Assembly: GCF_900316895.1 (NCBI RefSeq)
Contig: NZ_ONER01000019.1
Span: forward strand, 1-23,189
Direction: 5' to 3'
Source: an uncultured Methanobrevibacter sp.
GTDB taxonomy: Archaea; Methanobacteriota; Methanobacteria; Methanobacteriales; Methanobacteriaceae
Length of the DNA: 23,189 bases
Notes under the pieces: generated by a model
What the model was told of the DNA's origin: nothing
Seen by the model: the letters and a program-made list of their open reading frames with translations, nothing else
The model's database searches: none
Part shown: piece by piece, positions 16,445 to 23,189 of the stretch
Layout of the letters: the number at the start of each line of letters is the position of its first letter
How positions within the stretch are numbered: position 1 is the stretch's first letter
Program-made: the position numbers and the translations under genes

Positions 16445-17500
16445 TTAATCTTCTTCATTTGTGGAATTATCAAGCTGTTCAGCAGATGAAGTGAGAGATA
16501 TCTTTTCCAAAACGGATGAACCGTAATAAGGCAGAATTGCCAAACCTATAATTGAAGCCATCCAGAATGAAATCAGTCTTTCAATCAGTGTTACCGGCCC
16601 TGCAAGTGAAAGTGAAACGCCTGCTTTTGAATAAAAACCAATCATAATACCATCAACAGCACCAAGACCTCCCGGAAGAAGTGGAATCATACCGACAAGA
16701 GAAGCAATAATGAATACCTCACCGATGACAATCACATTCAAAGATGCTCCAAATGCTAAAAATACAACATATACCCTTAAAATCTCAAAAATCCAAATCA
16801 AAAAGGACAAAGGAATGGTATAATACAAAAGTTTCCTGTTTAAAATCAGCACAGACATGGTTTTCTGAAAACCGAAGATATTGTCATGAATCTTTTTTTC
16901 CAGATCTTCAGAATTTTTTTTATAGAATCTGTTAACGATTCTGAAAATGAATTTTTCAAGGACGTTTCCAAAACTCTGATTTATACATAAATAGATAAGA
17001 ATTCCCAAAACCACAAGAATGCCTATAACGGACAATATCAAAACAACAACCAGCCAGCTAGGAATGTCAAAGTACAAAAGCATCATCACAATGGTTATTG
17101 CTGCTAGAACAATGAATGGAAATGTATCCAAAACCCTATCAGCCACAACGCCTGCAAAAGTATCTTTCAAATCATAACCCTTTTCTCTAGATAGAATATA
17201 AGCCCGAACAGGTTCTCCACCTCCACGACCGGAAGGAGTGATGTTGTTAACCGCAAGTCCCACCATCATCATAGGAAGCAGACTTCTGAAACTGACATTG
17301 ATATTTACTGCATCATTGACCAGTTTCCAACGCAGAGTGTATAAAAAATAAGCAAATATCTGGATAGCAATAGCCAAAGCTATTAAACCTAAGTTAGCTG
17401 TTTTTAAAGCATCAAGAACATTTTCAATTCCAATGAAATGGAACATAACTATTAAAATTATAAAACTAACTATGATGAAAATAGCAGATTTTTTATCCAT
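16445..17500 (-). CDS. Flippase-like membrane protein (UPF0104 / TIGR00374, LPG-synthase TM domain)
   Basis: The 351-residue protein has about eight hydrophobic segments, beginning with SAIFIIVSFIILIVMF. Two family hallmarks are present: GRGGGEPVRAYILSREKG near residues 91-108, and LLPGGLGAVDGIMIG followed by TLIERLISFW in the second half (near 273-315). This is the membrane part shared with MprF-type lysylphosphatidylglycerol synthases and with AglD-like proteins; here there is no synthase or glycosyltransferase domain. Members may flip lipids or lipid-linked sugars across the cytoplasmic membrane; the substrate here is unknown. The tail is acidic. A TATA-like element 20-30 bases before ATG 17500 and no ribosome site suggest a leaderless mRNA. 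Confidence 0.85.
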   Translation of the reverse strand: MDKKSAIFIIVSFIILIVMFHFIGIENVLDALKTANLGLIALAIAIQIFAYFLYTLRWKLVNDAVNINVSFRSLLPMMMVGLAVNNITPSGRGGGEPVRAYILSREKGYDLKDTFAGVVADRVLDTFPFIVLAAITIVMMLLYFDIPSWLVVVLILSVIGILVVLGILIYLCINQSFGNVLEKFIFRIVNRFYKKNSEDLEKKIHDNIFGFQKTMSVLILNRKLLYYTIPLSFLIWIFEILRVYVVFLAFGASLNVIVIGEVFIIASLVGMIPLLPGGLGAVDGIMIGFYSKAGVSLSLAGPVTLIERLISFWMASIIGLAILPYYGSSVLEKISLTSSAEQLDNSTNEED

Positions 17501-17854
17501 ATTAATAAATTATCTGATAACATATAAATTATTTCCTATTATTTATCTATTTAAAAACACCATGTCCCTAAAAGAATTACATACCTGCTTTCCAATCATG
17601 ATTATTTTTAACAATATTGAAAAATATGGAAATAGAAGTTTATTTAATTTAAAGCATTTTACAATCACAATTACCAATATTAAGAAAATAATTCTGGAAA
17701 CTTTTTAAAATAACATATTTTAAATATGAAAAATCAGAGATTAGATGAATTAGTTTTTAATTACTTTTAGTTACAAAAATAGAAAACTTTATATACTAAC
17801 AAATAGTAATTAAAACATGATTATAAAAACTCATATATAAGGAGTGTGAAAACT
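17501..17854. other. AT-rich intergenic region between divergent flippase-like and hsp20 genes
   Basis: This 354-base stretch holds the minus-strand promoter (TATA-like TTTATATG, 17528-17521) at one end and the hsp20 promoter at the other. I see no tRNA, convincing small gene or repeat between them; a 48-codon frame from ATG 17563 has no ribosome site and low-complexity content. Confidence 0.6.
17786..17845 (+). promoter_or_regulatory. hsp20 promoter and strong ribosome binding site
   Basis: ACTTTATATACTAAC (17786-17800) is a strong archaeal TATA box with a purine-rich element (AAAATAGAAA) just upstream. It places transcription start near 17818, giving a leader of about 37 bases. The ribosome site AAGGAGTG (17839-17846) lies nine bases before ATG 17855. 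TTAGT (17768-17772) and ACTAA (17795-17799) flank the TATA box but are too short and far apart to be called an operator. Confidence 0.65.
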
Positions 17855-18436
17855 ATGGTAGATTCCGAAACCATCGATACAAAAGTTTCTGACAAAAAAG
17901 AAGAATTCAATGAAGAACAAGAAGAAATGAATGACACTTTCGAAGAAGCAAAAGACAAATATGAAGAAACCAAAGAAAAAGGAAAAAATATTGCTGATGG
18001 TGTAATCAACGATTTATACGCAAGCATTGATGAATTCAAGGAATACATCAAAAATATGCAAAAGAATGCAGACAAAAAATACGCTGAATACAAAAAATCC
18101 ACTGTTCAAACAATTGATATCGATCTTATCGAAACCAAAGACACCTACTACATCAAAGCGGCTGTCCCAGGTGTTTCCAAAGACGACGTAATGATTGAAG
18201 CAGGAGACAATGATGTAACTATTGAAGCTACCTTCAAAGCATACATCGACGAATTCGACGAAGAAGATGAAGCAGAAGTCATTGCATCCTCAATCAAATC
18301 AGGAAAATGTGTAAAAACAGTAAGATTTGAAAACAGCCTTGATTTAGAAAAAATAACTGCAAAATTCACAAACGGAATTGTTATCATGACAATTCCAAAA
18401 TTAATTATACCAAAACATAAAATTAATGTGGAATAA
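17855..18436 (+). CDS. Hsp20 family small heat-shock protein with long charged N-terminus
   Basis: The 193-residue chaperone has an alpha-crystallin domain at about 84-182, including KAAVPGVSKDDV (101-112) and AKFTNGIVIMTIPK (169-182, the conserved A.F.NGvL.I..PK). The C-terminus carries an I-x-V motif (INV, 190-192) that docks into neighbouring subunits. The first 80 residues are highly charged, rich in E and K, and predict a coiled coil, unlike the hydrophobic N-terminus usual in small heat-shock proteins. It should hold unfolding proteins in the cytoplasm without ATP. ATG 17855, with GGAGTG upstream, is clearly better than GTG 17846. The gene is alone on its transcript, with a strong promoter and a hairpin terminator. 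Confidence 0.9.
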   Translation: MVDSETIDTKVSDKKEEFNEEQEEMNDTFEEAKDKYEETKEKGKNIADGVINDLYASIDEFKEYIKNMQKNADKKYAEYKKSTVQTIDIDLIETKDTYYIKAAVPGVSKDDVMIEAGDNDVTIEATFKAYIDEFDEEDEAEVIASSIKSGKCVKTVRFENSLDLEKITAKFTNGIVIMTIPKLIIPKHKINVE

Positions 18437-18460
18437 TTCCACATTTTTACTTATTTTTTT
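18425..18460 (+). terminator. Hairpin plus T-run terminator of hsp20, overlapping its stop codon
   Basis: AATGTGGAAT (18425-18434) and ATTCCACATT (18436-18445) form a perfect 10-bp inverted repeat around a single base. It is followed by TTTTT (18444-18448) and seven more T (18454-18460). The stop codon TAA (18434-18436) lies at the tip of the hairpin. Confidence 0.8.
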
Positions 18461-18465
18461 AAAAA
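18461..18465 (-). terminator. Oligo-T directly after the SIS-domain gene stop
   Basis: On the minus strand five T follow the TAA stop immediately, then an A-run. The hsp20 hairpin lies next and is symmetric, so it could also act on this strand. Confidence 0.35.
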
Positions 18466-19476
18466 TTAATATCTGACTTTACCAATGTGTCTTGTAGCAC
18501 CAGGATCTTCACCGTTATAATGTGCCAGATAATAGATAAACCATTCCAATGGAATTACAAGGACAAACGGAGACAATAACTTGTCGACATCAGCATAATC
18601 CTTTAATTCATAAATGATTGATTTCAATTTCAAGTTTTCAGAAAAGTCAATTGCCTTATCTGTGATTTCATCAGATTCAAAGTCAGACCTTAAAAATATG
18701 ATAGGCACGCCTTTTTCTGCACGTTCAATCAGTCCATGCCTGAATTCAGCAGAATATTCAGGGCAAGCGTGCTTGACTGCACCTTCCATAAGCATTGTCA
18801 TTGCCAACTTATAAGCAAGACCAAAGTTAGGACCTGAACCTAAACAATAGAAAATATCCTCTTTTTTGAAATCCTGCGCCAGTAATCTGTTGGCATATTC
18901 AGTGGTTTTTAATAAGTCTTCAATAATATCAGGCATTTGAGCTAATTGAGCCAACAATTCATCTTTAGATTCATAATCACTGGCAGTGAATAAGATTTGA
19001 TATAGGCATGCAAGTTGAGTGATATAAGTTTTTGTACCCAATATTGCAGTTTCAGTTTCACATCTAGTAACTATTGGAGTTTTAGCTTCTTTAATCATGG
19101 AGCTTTCAGGCTCGTTGGAAATTGAAACAGTATGTATATTAAATTCATTTGCTCTTCTAAGTGAAGCAAGAGTATCTGCGGTTTCACCTGATTGTGATGT
19201 GAAAATAGCTATGGTATTCTCATTTTCAACCAATTTCTTATTATAGAAGAATTCATAGCCGGTATATACTTCAATGTCAATATTAGTAGAGGACATTCTT
19301 ATTGCATCCCTTACACTATAACAGGTTGAAATAGAACTTCCACAACCGATTAAGTAGACTTTATCCTTATCTAAAATTAATTTTGAAACCTCATCCATAG
19401 TAGACAGTTCACTTTCAAAAGTTTTTCTGAGTGAATCCGGTTGCTCCATCATCTCGTCATACATTTTATATTTCAT
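18466..19476 (-). CDS. SIS-domain sugar-phosphate isomerase, GlmS/AgaS-like without glutaminase domain
   Basis: The 336-residue protein has two SIS domains. The first has IGCGSSIST (43-51) and FTSQSGETADT (92-102), the loop that grips the sugar phosphate. The second has CLGSGPNFG (211-219) and EYSAEFRHGL (240-249), which aligns with the catalytic Glu and HG region of the GlmS isomerase half. There is no N-terminal Ntn glutaminase domain, so it cannot use glutamine by itself. It may act as an aldose-ketose isomerase or as an amino-sugar deaminase; the substrate is unknown. ATG 19476 has a strong ribosome site (AGGAG, 19490-19486). It is divergent from the DUF447 gene with a 74-base shared promoter region. 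Confidence 0.85.
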   Translation of the reverse strand: MKYKMYDEMMEQPDSLRKTFESELSTMDEVSKLILDKDKVYLIGCGSSISTCYSVRDAIRMSSTNIDIEVYTGYEFFYNKKLVENENTIAIFTSQSGETADTLASLRRANEFNIHTVSISNEPESSMIKEAKTPIVTRCETETAILGTKTYITQLACLYQILFTASDYESKDELLAQLAQMPDIIEDLLKTTEYANRLLAQDFKKEDIFYCLGSGPNFGLAYKLAMTMLMEGAVKHACPEYSAEFRHGLIERAEKGVPIIFLRSDFESDEITDKAIDFSENLKLKSIIYELKDYADVDKLLSPFVLVIPLEWFIYYLAHYNGEDPGATRHIGKVRY

Positions 19477-19507
19477 AGCTCAAAACTCCTTTAAAATTAA
19501 ATATTAT

Positions 19508-19540
19508 AATTTATATATTGTTAATCAAGATATAAAAAGG
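19508..19540. promoter_or_regulatory. Divergent promoter region of SIS-domain and DUF447 genes
   Basis: TTTATATA (19510-19517) suits the plus-strand DUF447 gene, giving a start near 19540. TTTTTATATC on the minus strand (19538-19529) suits the SIS gene with a leader of about 30 bases. The near-symmetric first box could also serve the minus strand. The two promoters overlap. Confidence 0.5.
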
Positions 19541-19550
19541 TTTTTTAAAA

Positions 19551-20186
19551 ATGGGTAATATGAAAGTAAATTTAGCTTCAATTGGAATGGAAAAGGGTAG
19601 ACAATACGAGACAATAATAACTACAAAAAATGAGGATGGAACCAAAAATGCCGCACCAATTGGCGTGTTATATGCAGGAGAAAACAGAATCGTCAATCGT
19701 ATTTTTAAGGGGAGCCATACTTTGGACAATATTGTCCGTGAAAAAGAGTTTATTGTCAACATCACTCATGATCCGGAAGTATTTAAGACTTCCACCATAG
19801 GAAATCTGCCTCAAAGCTATTTCAACGATAACATGTCCCTCAAATGTGCTGAAGCATATTTCAAATGTGAAGCAGTCAGCTTTAAAGAAGCGGTCAAGCA
19901 AAGCGACCCGATAAAAAAGAAAGATGAGGCAATTGTCTTTAAATCAGAAGCAACCCATTTGGTAATCAACGGCAAAACCAAAGCCCTGAACAGAGGATTC
20001 GGATACGTTATTGAATCATTGACCAATTTAACACGCTTTGATTTGGTTAACGATGAGAAAAAAGAGGAATATCTGACTCTCTTTAAAGAAGCAAATCGTG
20101 TCGTTTTAAAAGTCGGAAGAAAAGAGGATATAAACGCGATGCGGGAAATAAAAAAAGAATTGATTAAAAGAGGCTATGACCTTTAA
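19551..20186 (+). CDS. DUF447 family protein, FMN-binding split-barrel candidate
   Basis: The 211-residue protein resembles archaeal DUF447 proteins, which have a flavin-reductase-like split beta-barrel that can bind FMN. The pattern YETIITTKNEDGTKNAAPIGV (residues 19-39) resembles the N-terminal strands of such barrels, where the chain meets the flavin phosphate. RIFKGSHTLDNI and EFIVNITHDPEVF follow at about 51-79. The C-terminal third (from about 165) is helical and charged. The reaction is unknown. ATG 19560 (MKVNLASIG) is an alternative start. The gene converges on adenine deaminase, and the two stop codons overlap. Confidence 0.75.
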   Translation: MGNMKVNLASIGMEKGRQYETIITTKNEDGTKNAAPIGVLYAGENRIVNRIFKGSHTLDNIVREKEFIVNITHDPEVFKTSTIGNLPQSYFNDNMSLKCAEAYFKCEAVSFKEAVKQSDPIKKKDEAIVFKSEATHLVINGKTKALNRGFGYVIESLTNLTRFDLVNDEKKEEYLTLFKEANRVVLKVGRKEDINAMREIKKELIKRGYDL

Positions 20187-21895
20187 TCAATAATTACATC
20201 CATAAATTCAAAGTTATCTCCATCGAACAGTCCCTTATCTGAAATCTTGATTGATGGAATGACAAGCAATGCCATGAATGCCATTGTCAGGAATGGAGCT
20301 TCAAGCTGACAGCCCAAATCCCTTGCCATACTTCGCAGGATACCCACATTATGGGCAACATCATATGCATCTTCATTAGACATCAATCCCGCAATCGGAA
20401 GCGCCAAGGAATGATTAAAGTCGGAACTTACAATGGAAATGCCTCCACCATCATCAATTATCTGATTAACCGCCTGCGCCATAGTTTCTGAGTCACAGCC
20501 GATAACAATTATATTATGTGAATCATGAGCAATTGATGAAGCGATAGCTCCATTTTTAAGTTCAAATCCCTTGATGAATGCATTTGCAACAGTATCTCCA
20601 CCATAACGTTCCACAACAGCAATTTTTAAAACATCCTGATTAATATCTGCTTGGACGATGCCGTCCTTAACATTTAATTTTGCAGTTACTTTCTTTGTCA
20701 GCAACTCCCCATCCAAGCTTTCGATTACATTGACTTCACATTCATCGCCATCATAATGTATGTCAAAATCAGCGGCAGTTTTTTTAGAGGCATTTATGGT
20801 ATTCGCAGCTTCTATTTCAGGAACATCAAATAATACGTTTTCGCCATCAAATACGCATTCTCCGCCAATAAAAGTTTTTAATACTTTTCCCTTATATATG
20901 CTGTCAACAACTATGAAATCTGCCTTCACCCCTGCCATTATGGCTCCACAATTGAGCTTATAATGTTGTGCAGGATTAATCGTTACCATATGAATTGCCT
21001 TTAAAACATCAATACCCAAATCAACTGCTTTTTTAATTGATAAGTTTAAATGACCCTTGATTAAATCATTCGGATGTTTATCATCACTGACAATAAAATC
21101 AAATAAAGGAGAGTAGATTCTATTACCAAAAATGTTTTTAAAGACATTAAACTCCTCTTCATAATGAAGAAACAAATCATCTTTGTAGATATCAAAAAGT
21201 CCTTCCATATTCATGGCGGATGAACCATCCCTTACCATAATCTTCATGCCCTTCAGCTTTTTCTCGACGGCTTCAACAATATTGCTGCATTCGTGGTCCG
21301 TACTTATGCCATGTTCAAGGTATTTATCCAAATCTTCACCGGAAAGCAATGGCGCATGACCGTCAATCGGTTTGCCATACTGCTTTGCCAATTCCAGTTT
21401 CCGAACAACCTCTTCATCATCATTTATAACGCCTGGAAAATTCATCATTTCCCCTAATGCAACGATTTCATCCTTTTTAAGCAAATATTCAACATCTGAT
21501 GAATCTAAAGTGGCACCTGAAGTTTCAAATGATGTGGCAGGAACACATGATGGCGCTGTGAAATAAAAATTGAAAGGAACCTGCTTTGCATTTTCAATCA
21601 TTGCTTCAACCCCATCAATTCCCAAAACATTGGCTATTTCATGAGGATCACAAACGACAGCAGTAGTACCGTGACGCACTGCAATTCTGGCAAATTGAGC
21701 GGGAGTAATCATACTGCTTTCAATATGAATATGAGAATCAATGAATCCTGGAACAATCAATCCTTCAACATCAACCTCATATTTCTCATCAAGTGTGATT
21801 GGAGTAACTTCTTTAAATAATCCGTTTTCTATTGTAATTCTTGCGGGATATATCGTATCAGTAATTACATCAAGAATATATGCCGTAAAGGACAT
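20183..21895 (-). CDS. ade: Ade, adenine deaminase
   Basis: This 570-residue amidohydrolase converts adenine to hypoxanthine and ammonia in purine salvage. The metal ligands are in PGFIDSHIHIESSM (H55, H57), and DPHE (83-86) belongs to the family's metal site. Further motifs are GEMMNFPG, DGHAP, STDHE and VSDDKHP in the central barrel. The C-terminal domain (from about 370) is the family's usual extension, ending with KISDKGLFDGD. ATG 21895 is chosen because GGAGG (in the last codons of the upstream gene) lies eight bases before it; the in-frame TTG at 21901 is too close. The upstream stop is two bases away, so the pair is translationally coupled. Confidence 0.93.
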   Translation of the reverse strand: MSFTAYILDVITDTIYPARITIENGLFKEVTPITLDEKYEVDVEGLIVPGFIDSHIHIESSMITPAQFARIAVRHGTTAVVCDPHEIANVLGIDGVEAMIENAKQVPFNFYFTAPSCVPATSFETSGATLDSSDVEYLLKKDEIVALGEMMNFPGVINDDEEVVRKLELAKQYGKPIDGHAPLLSGEDLDKYLEHGISTDHECSNIVEAVEKKLKGMKIMVRDGSSAMNMEGLFDIYKDDLFLHYEEEFNVFKNIFGNRIYSPLFDFIVSDDKHPNDLIKGHLNLSIKKAVDLGIDVLKAIHMVTINPAQHYKLNCGAIMAGVKADFIVVDSIYKGKVLKTFIGGECVFDGENVLFDVPEIEAANTINASKKTAADFDIHYDGDECEVNVIESLDGELLTKKVTAKLNVKDGIVQADINQDVLKIAVVERYGGDTVANAFIKGFELKNGAIASSIAHDSHNIIVIGCDSETMAQAVNQIIDDGGGISIVSSDFNHSLALPIAGLMSNEDAYDVAHNVGILRSMARDLGCQLEAPFLTMAFMALLVIPSIKISDKGLFDGDNFEFMDVIID

Positions 21896-21897
21896 GC

Positions 21898-23118
21898 TCA
21901 ATCCTCCATCAGAGCATTGTAGAGAAGTGGCAGGAAAGTACCTATATCTGTAACAATGCCGACGACCTGAGCACTTCCCCTGTCGGATAATTTTGTAACA
22001 GTGGATGGATTGATATCCACACAGATACTTTTAACCCTTGAAGGGAGAAGATTTCCTGTTGCAATTGAATGAAGCATGGTGGCAATCATGATGACCATGT
22101 CAACTTCCTGAGCATAATGCCTCATAATCTTTTGGGCTTCGATAACATCGGTTATGACATCAGGCAAAGGCCCGTCATCACGAATTGAACCTGCAAGGAC
22201 AAATGGAACATCGTTTTTGACACACTCATACATGATACCGCCGGTTAAGGTGCCGTCCTCAACAGCCTTTTTAATGGAGCCTGAGTTGTTGATTCTGTTG
22301 ATTGCTCTCATATGGTGAGTGTGACCGTGAGCGACAATCTTACCTGTTTCTACTTCAATACCCAATGAAGTGCCGAAGAGGTTTGATTCGATATCGTGAG
22401 TTGCAAGAGCATTTCCTGCCATGATGACATCAATGTATCCTTCCTTAACAAGTGAAGCCAAGTACTTGCCGGAGCCTGTGTGAACTATTGCAGGTCCGCC
22501 AACAATACCTATCTTTCCACCTTTGGCCTTGATTTCCTTCATCTCATCGGCAATGCCGTTGATAAGATTCATCAAAGGTTTTTCTGAGGAAACTTCACTG
22601 TTCATGAATTCAAACACTTGCTGTTCATCACGTGATCTGTGAGGTGGTGTAACCTTAACACCGTCAAGGCCGACAACAATCTTGTCTCCAGCCTTAACAT
22701 CCGCTATAGGTTTTACAAATGCCCTTTTCTCATCTTCATCCACAACTACCAGACAGTCCATTTCGATCTCTTCGACAGGAATCCAGTCCCCATCATAGAA
22801 AATATGTGTGGTGTGATTAGAAGATGAATAAAAGCCTTCCGGAGCAACCTTATCTTTAGTTGATGCAACAAGATTAACTTCTTTAATATCATCAATTGAT
22901 GCACCAAGAACTGACAGTTCATCTAAAATAGAATCCAACAATTCGGGAGAATCCGCTGATACTTCAATCTTTGCATGACTTACGTCTGACTTTTTACGTC
23001 CAACATCGATTTCCAATATGTCAAATTCTCCGCCTTTGTCCATGATTATGCCCATTGTCCTGGTTAAAGTCAATGAGTCAATAATATGGCCAGAAAGCTC
23101 AATAGTTCTTTTATTCAT
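21898..23118 (-). CDS. TIGR00300 (LOR/SDH-like) protein, probable archaeal ornithine cyclodeaminase
   Basis: From ATG 23118 the protein has 406 residues. It belongs to the archaeal family related to the C-terminal domain of cyanobacterial AgrE/ArgZ, for which ornithine cyclodeaminase activity (ornithine to proline plus ammonia) has been reported. The nucleotide-binding core is KIGIVGGPAIVHTGSG (202-217). VIMAGNALATHDIE (231-244), GHTHHM (265-270) and DDGPLPDV (314-321) are conserved-looking active-site loops. The N-terminal 90 residues form a small alpha/beta domain. Methanogens lacking the glutamate route could make proline this way (inference). The start 23118 is preferred over 23133 because GGAG lies between the two, eight bases before it. 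ade follows directly. Confidence 0.82.
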   Translation of the reverse strand: MNKRTIELSGHIIDSLTLTRTMGIIMDKGGEFDILEIDVGRKKSDVSHAKIEVSADSPELLDSILDELSVLGASIDDIKEVNLVASTKDKVAPEGFYSSSNHTTHIFYDGDWIPVEEIEMDCLVVVDEDEKRAFVKPIADVKAGDKIVVGLDGVKVTPPHRSRDEQQVFEFMNSEVSSEKPLMNLINGIADEMKEIKAKGGKIGIVGGPAIVHTGSGKYLASLVKEGYIDVIMAGNALATHDIESNLFGTSLGIEVETGKIVAHGHTHHMRAINRINNSGSIKKAVEDGTLTGGIMYECVKNDVPFVLAGSIRDDGPLPDVITDVIEAQKIMRHYAQEVDMVIMIATMLHSIATGNLLPSRVKSICVDINPSTVTKLSDRGSAQVVGIVTDIGTFLPLLYNALMED

Positions 23119-23189
23119 AACAATATGCTCCATTTTTAGTTAATATTATAATTTTGGTGTTGGTGATATTTAATTATATTGTTATGGTT

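Noticed and set aside
17563..17708. A 48-codon plus-strand frame in the hsp20 upstream gap
   Set aside because: No ribosome site, AT-driven composition and no recognisable product; it lies in a long promoter-bearing gap.
17768..17799. TTAGT and ACTAA flanking the hsp20 TATA box, thought of as a heat-shock operator
   Set aside because: Five-base arms 22 bases apart occur often by chance in such AT-rich DNA.

Overview
The window looks like chromosome of a methanogenic archaeon of the Methanobacteriaceae, most likely Methanobrevibacter-like. The signs are AT-rich DNA with archaeal TATA-type promoters, a large secreted adhesin-like protein with parallel beta-helix repeats, the archaeal FAD synthetase RibL, a separate aspartate carbamoyltransferase regulatory chain (PyrI), archaeal families DUF2115 and DUF447, and a TIGR00300-family ornithine cyclodeaminase candidate. 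This assignment is inference from gene content; no rRNA or tRNA is present to confirm it.

Left part (1-8762): a nitroreductase cut by the window edge, a 1116-residue surface adhesin, a DUF2115 protein, a TMEM175-like membrane channel candidate and a two-gene ABC exporter (ATPase plus a 751-residue FtsX/MacB-type permease). All but the channel lie on the minus strand. This is the accessory, cell-surface part.

Middle (8763-16279): a compact plus-strand operon hisA-ribL-argC-flavodoxin-pyrI serves histidine, flavin, arginine and pyrimidine synthesis. It converges on a minus-strand GMC-type flavoprotein carrying a ferredoxin-like cysteine motif. Then comes a tightly packed plus-strand operon tldD - AMMECR1 - NOG1-like GTPase, whose genes abut or nearly abut.

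Right part (16280-23189): a flippase-like (UPF0104/TIGR00374) membrane protein, an Hsp20 chaperone with a strong promoter and a hairpin terminator, a SIS-domain sugar isomerase divergent from a DUF447 flavoprotein, and a minus-strand pair of TIGR00300/ornithine cyclodeaminase candidate and adenine deaminase with coupled translation.

I found no CRISPR array, insertion sequence, tRNA or rRNA. No obviously new multi-gene defence or mobile system is visible. The points most worth a second look are the 4Fe-4S-bearing GMC oxidoreductase, the tldD/AMMECR1/GTPase operon without the usual partners, dyad symmetries at three promoters, and two terminator hairpins that include the stop codon of the gene they end.
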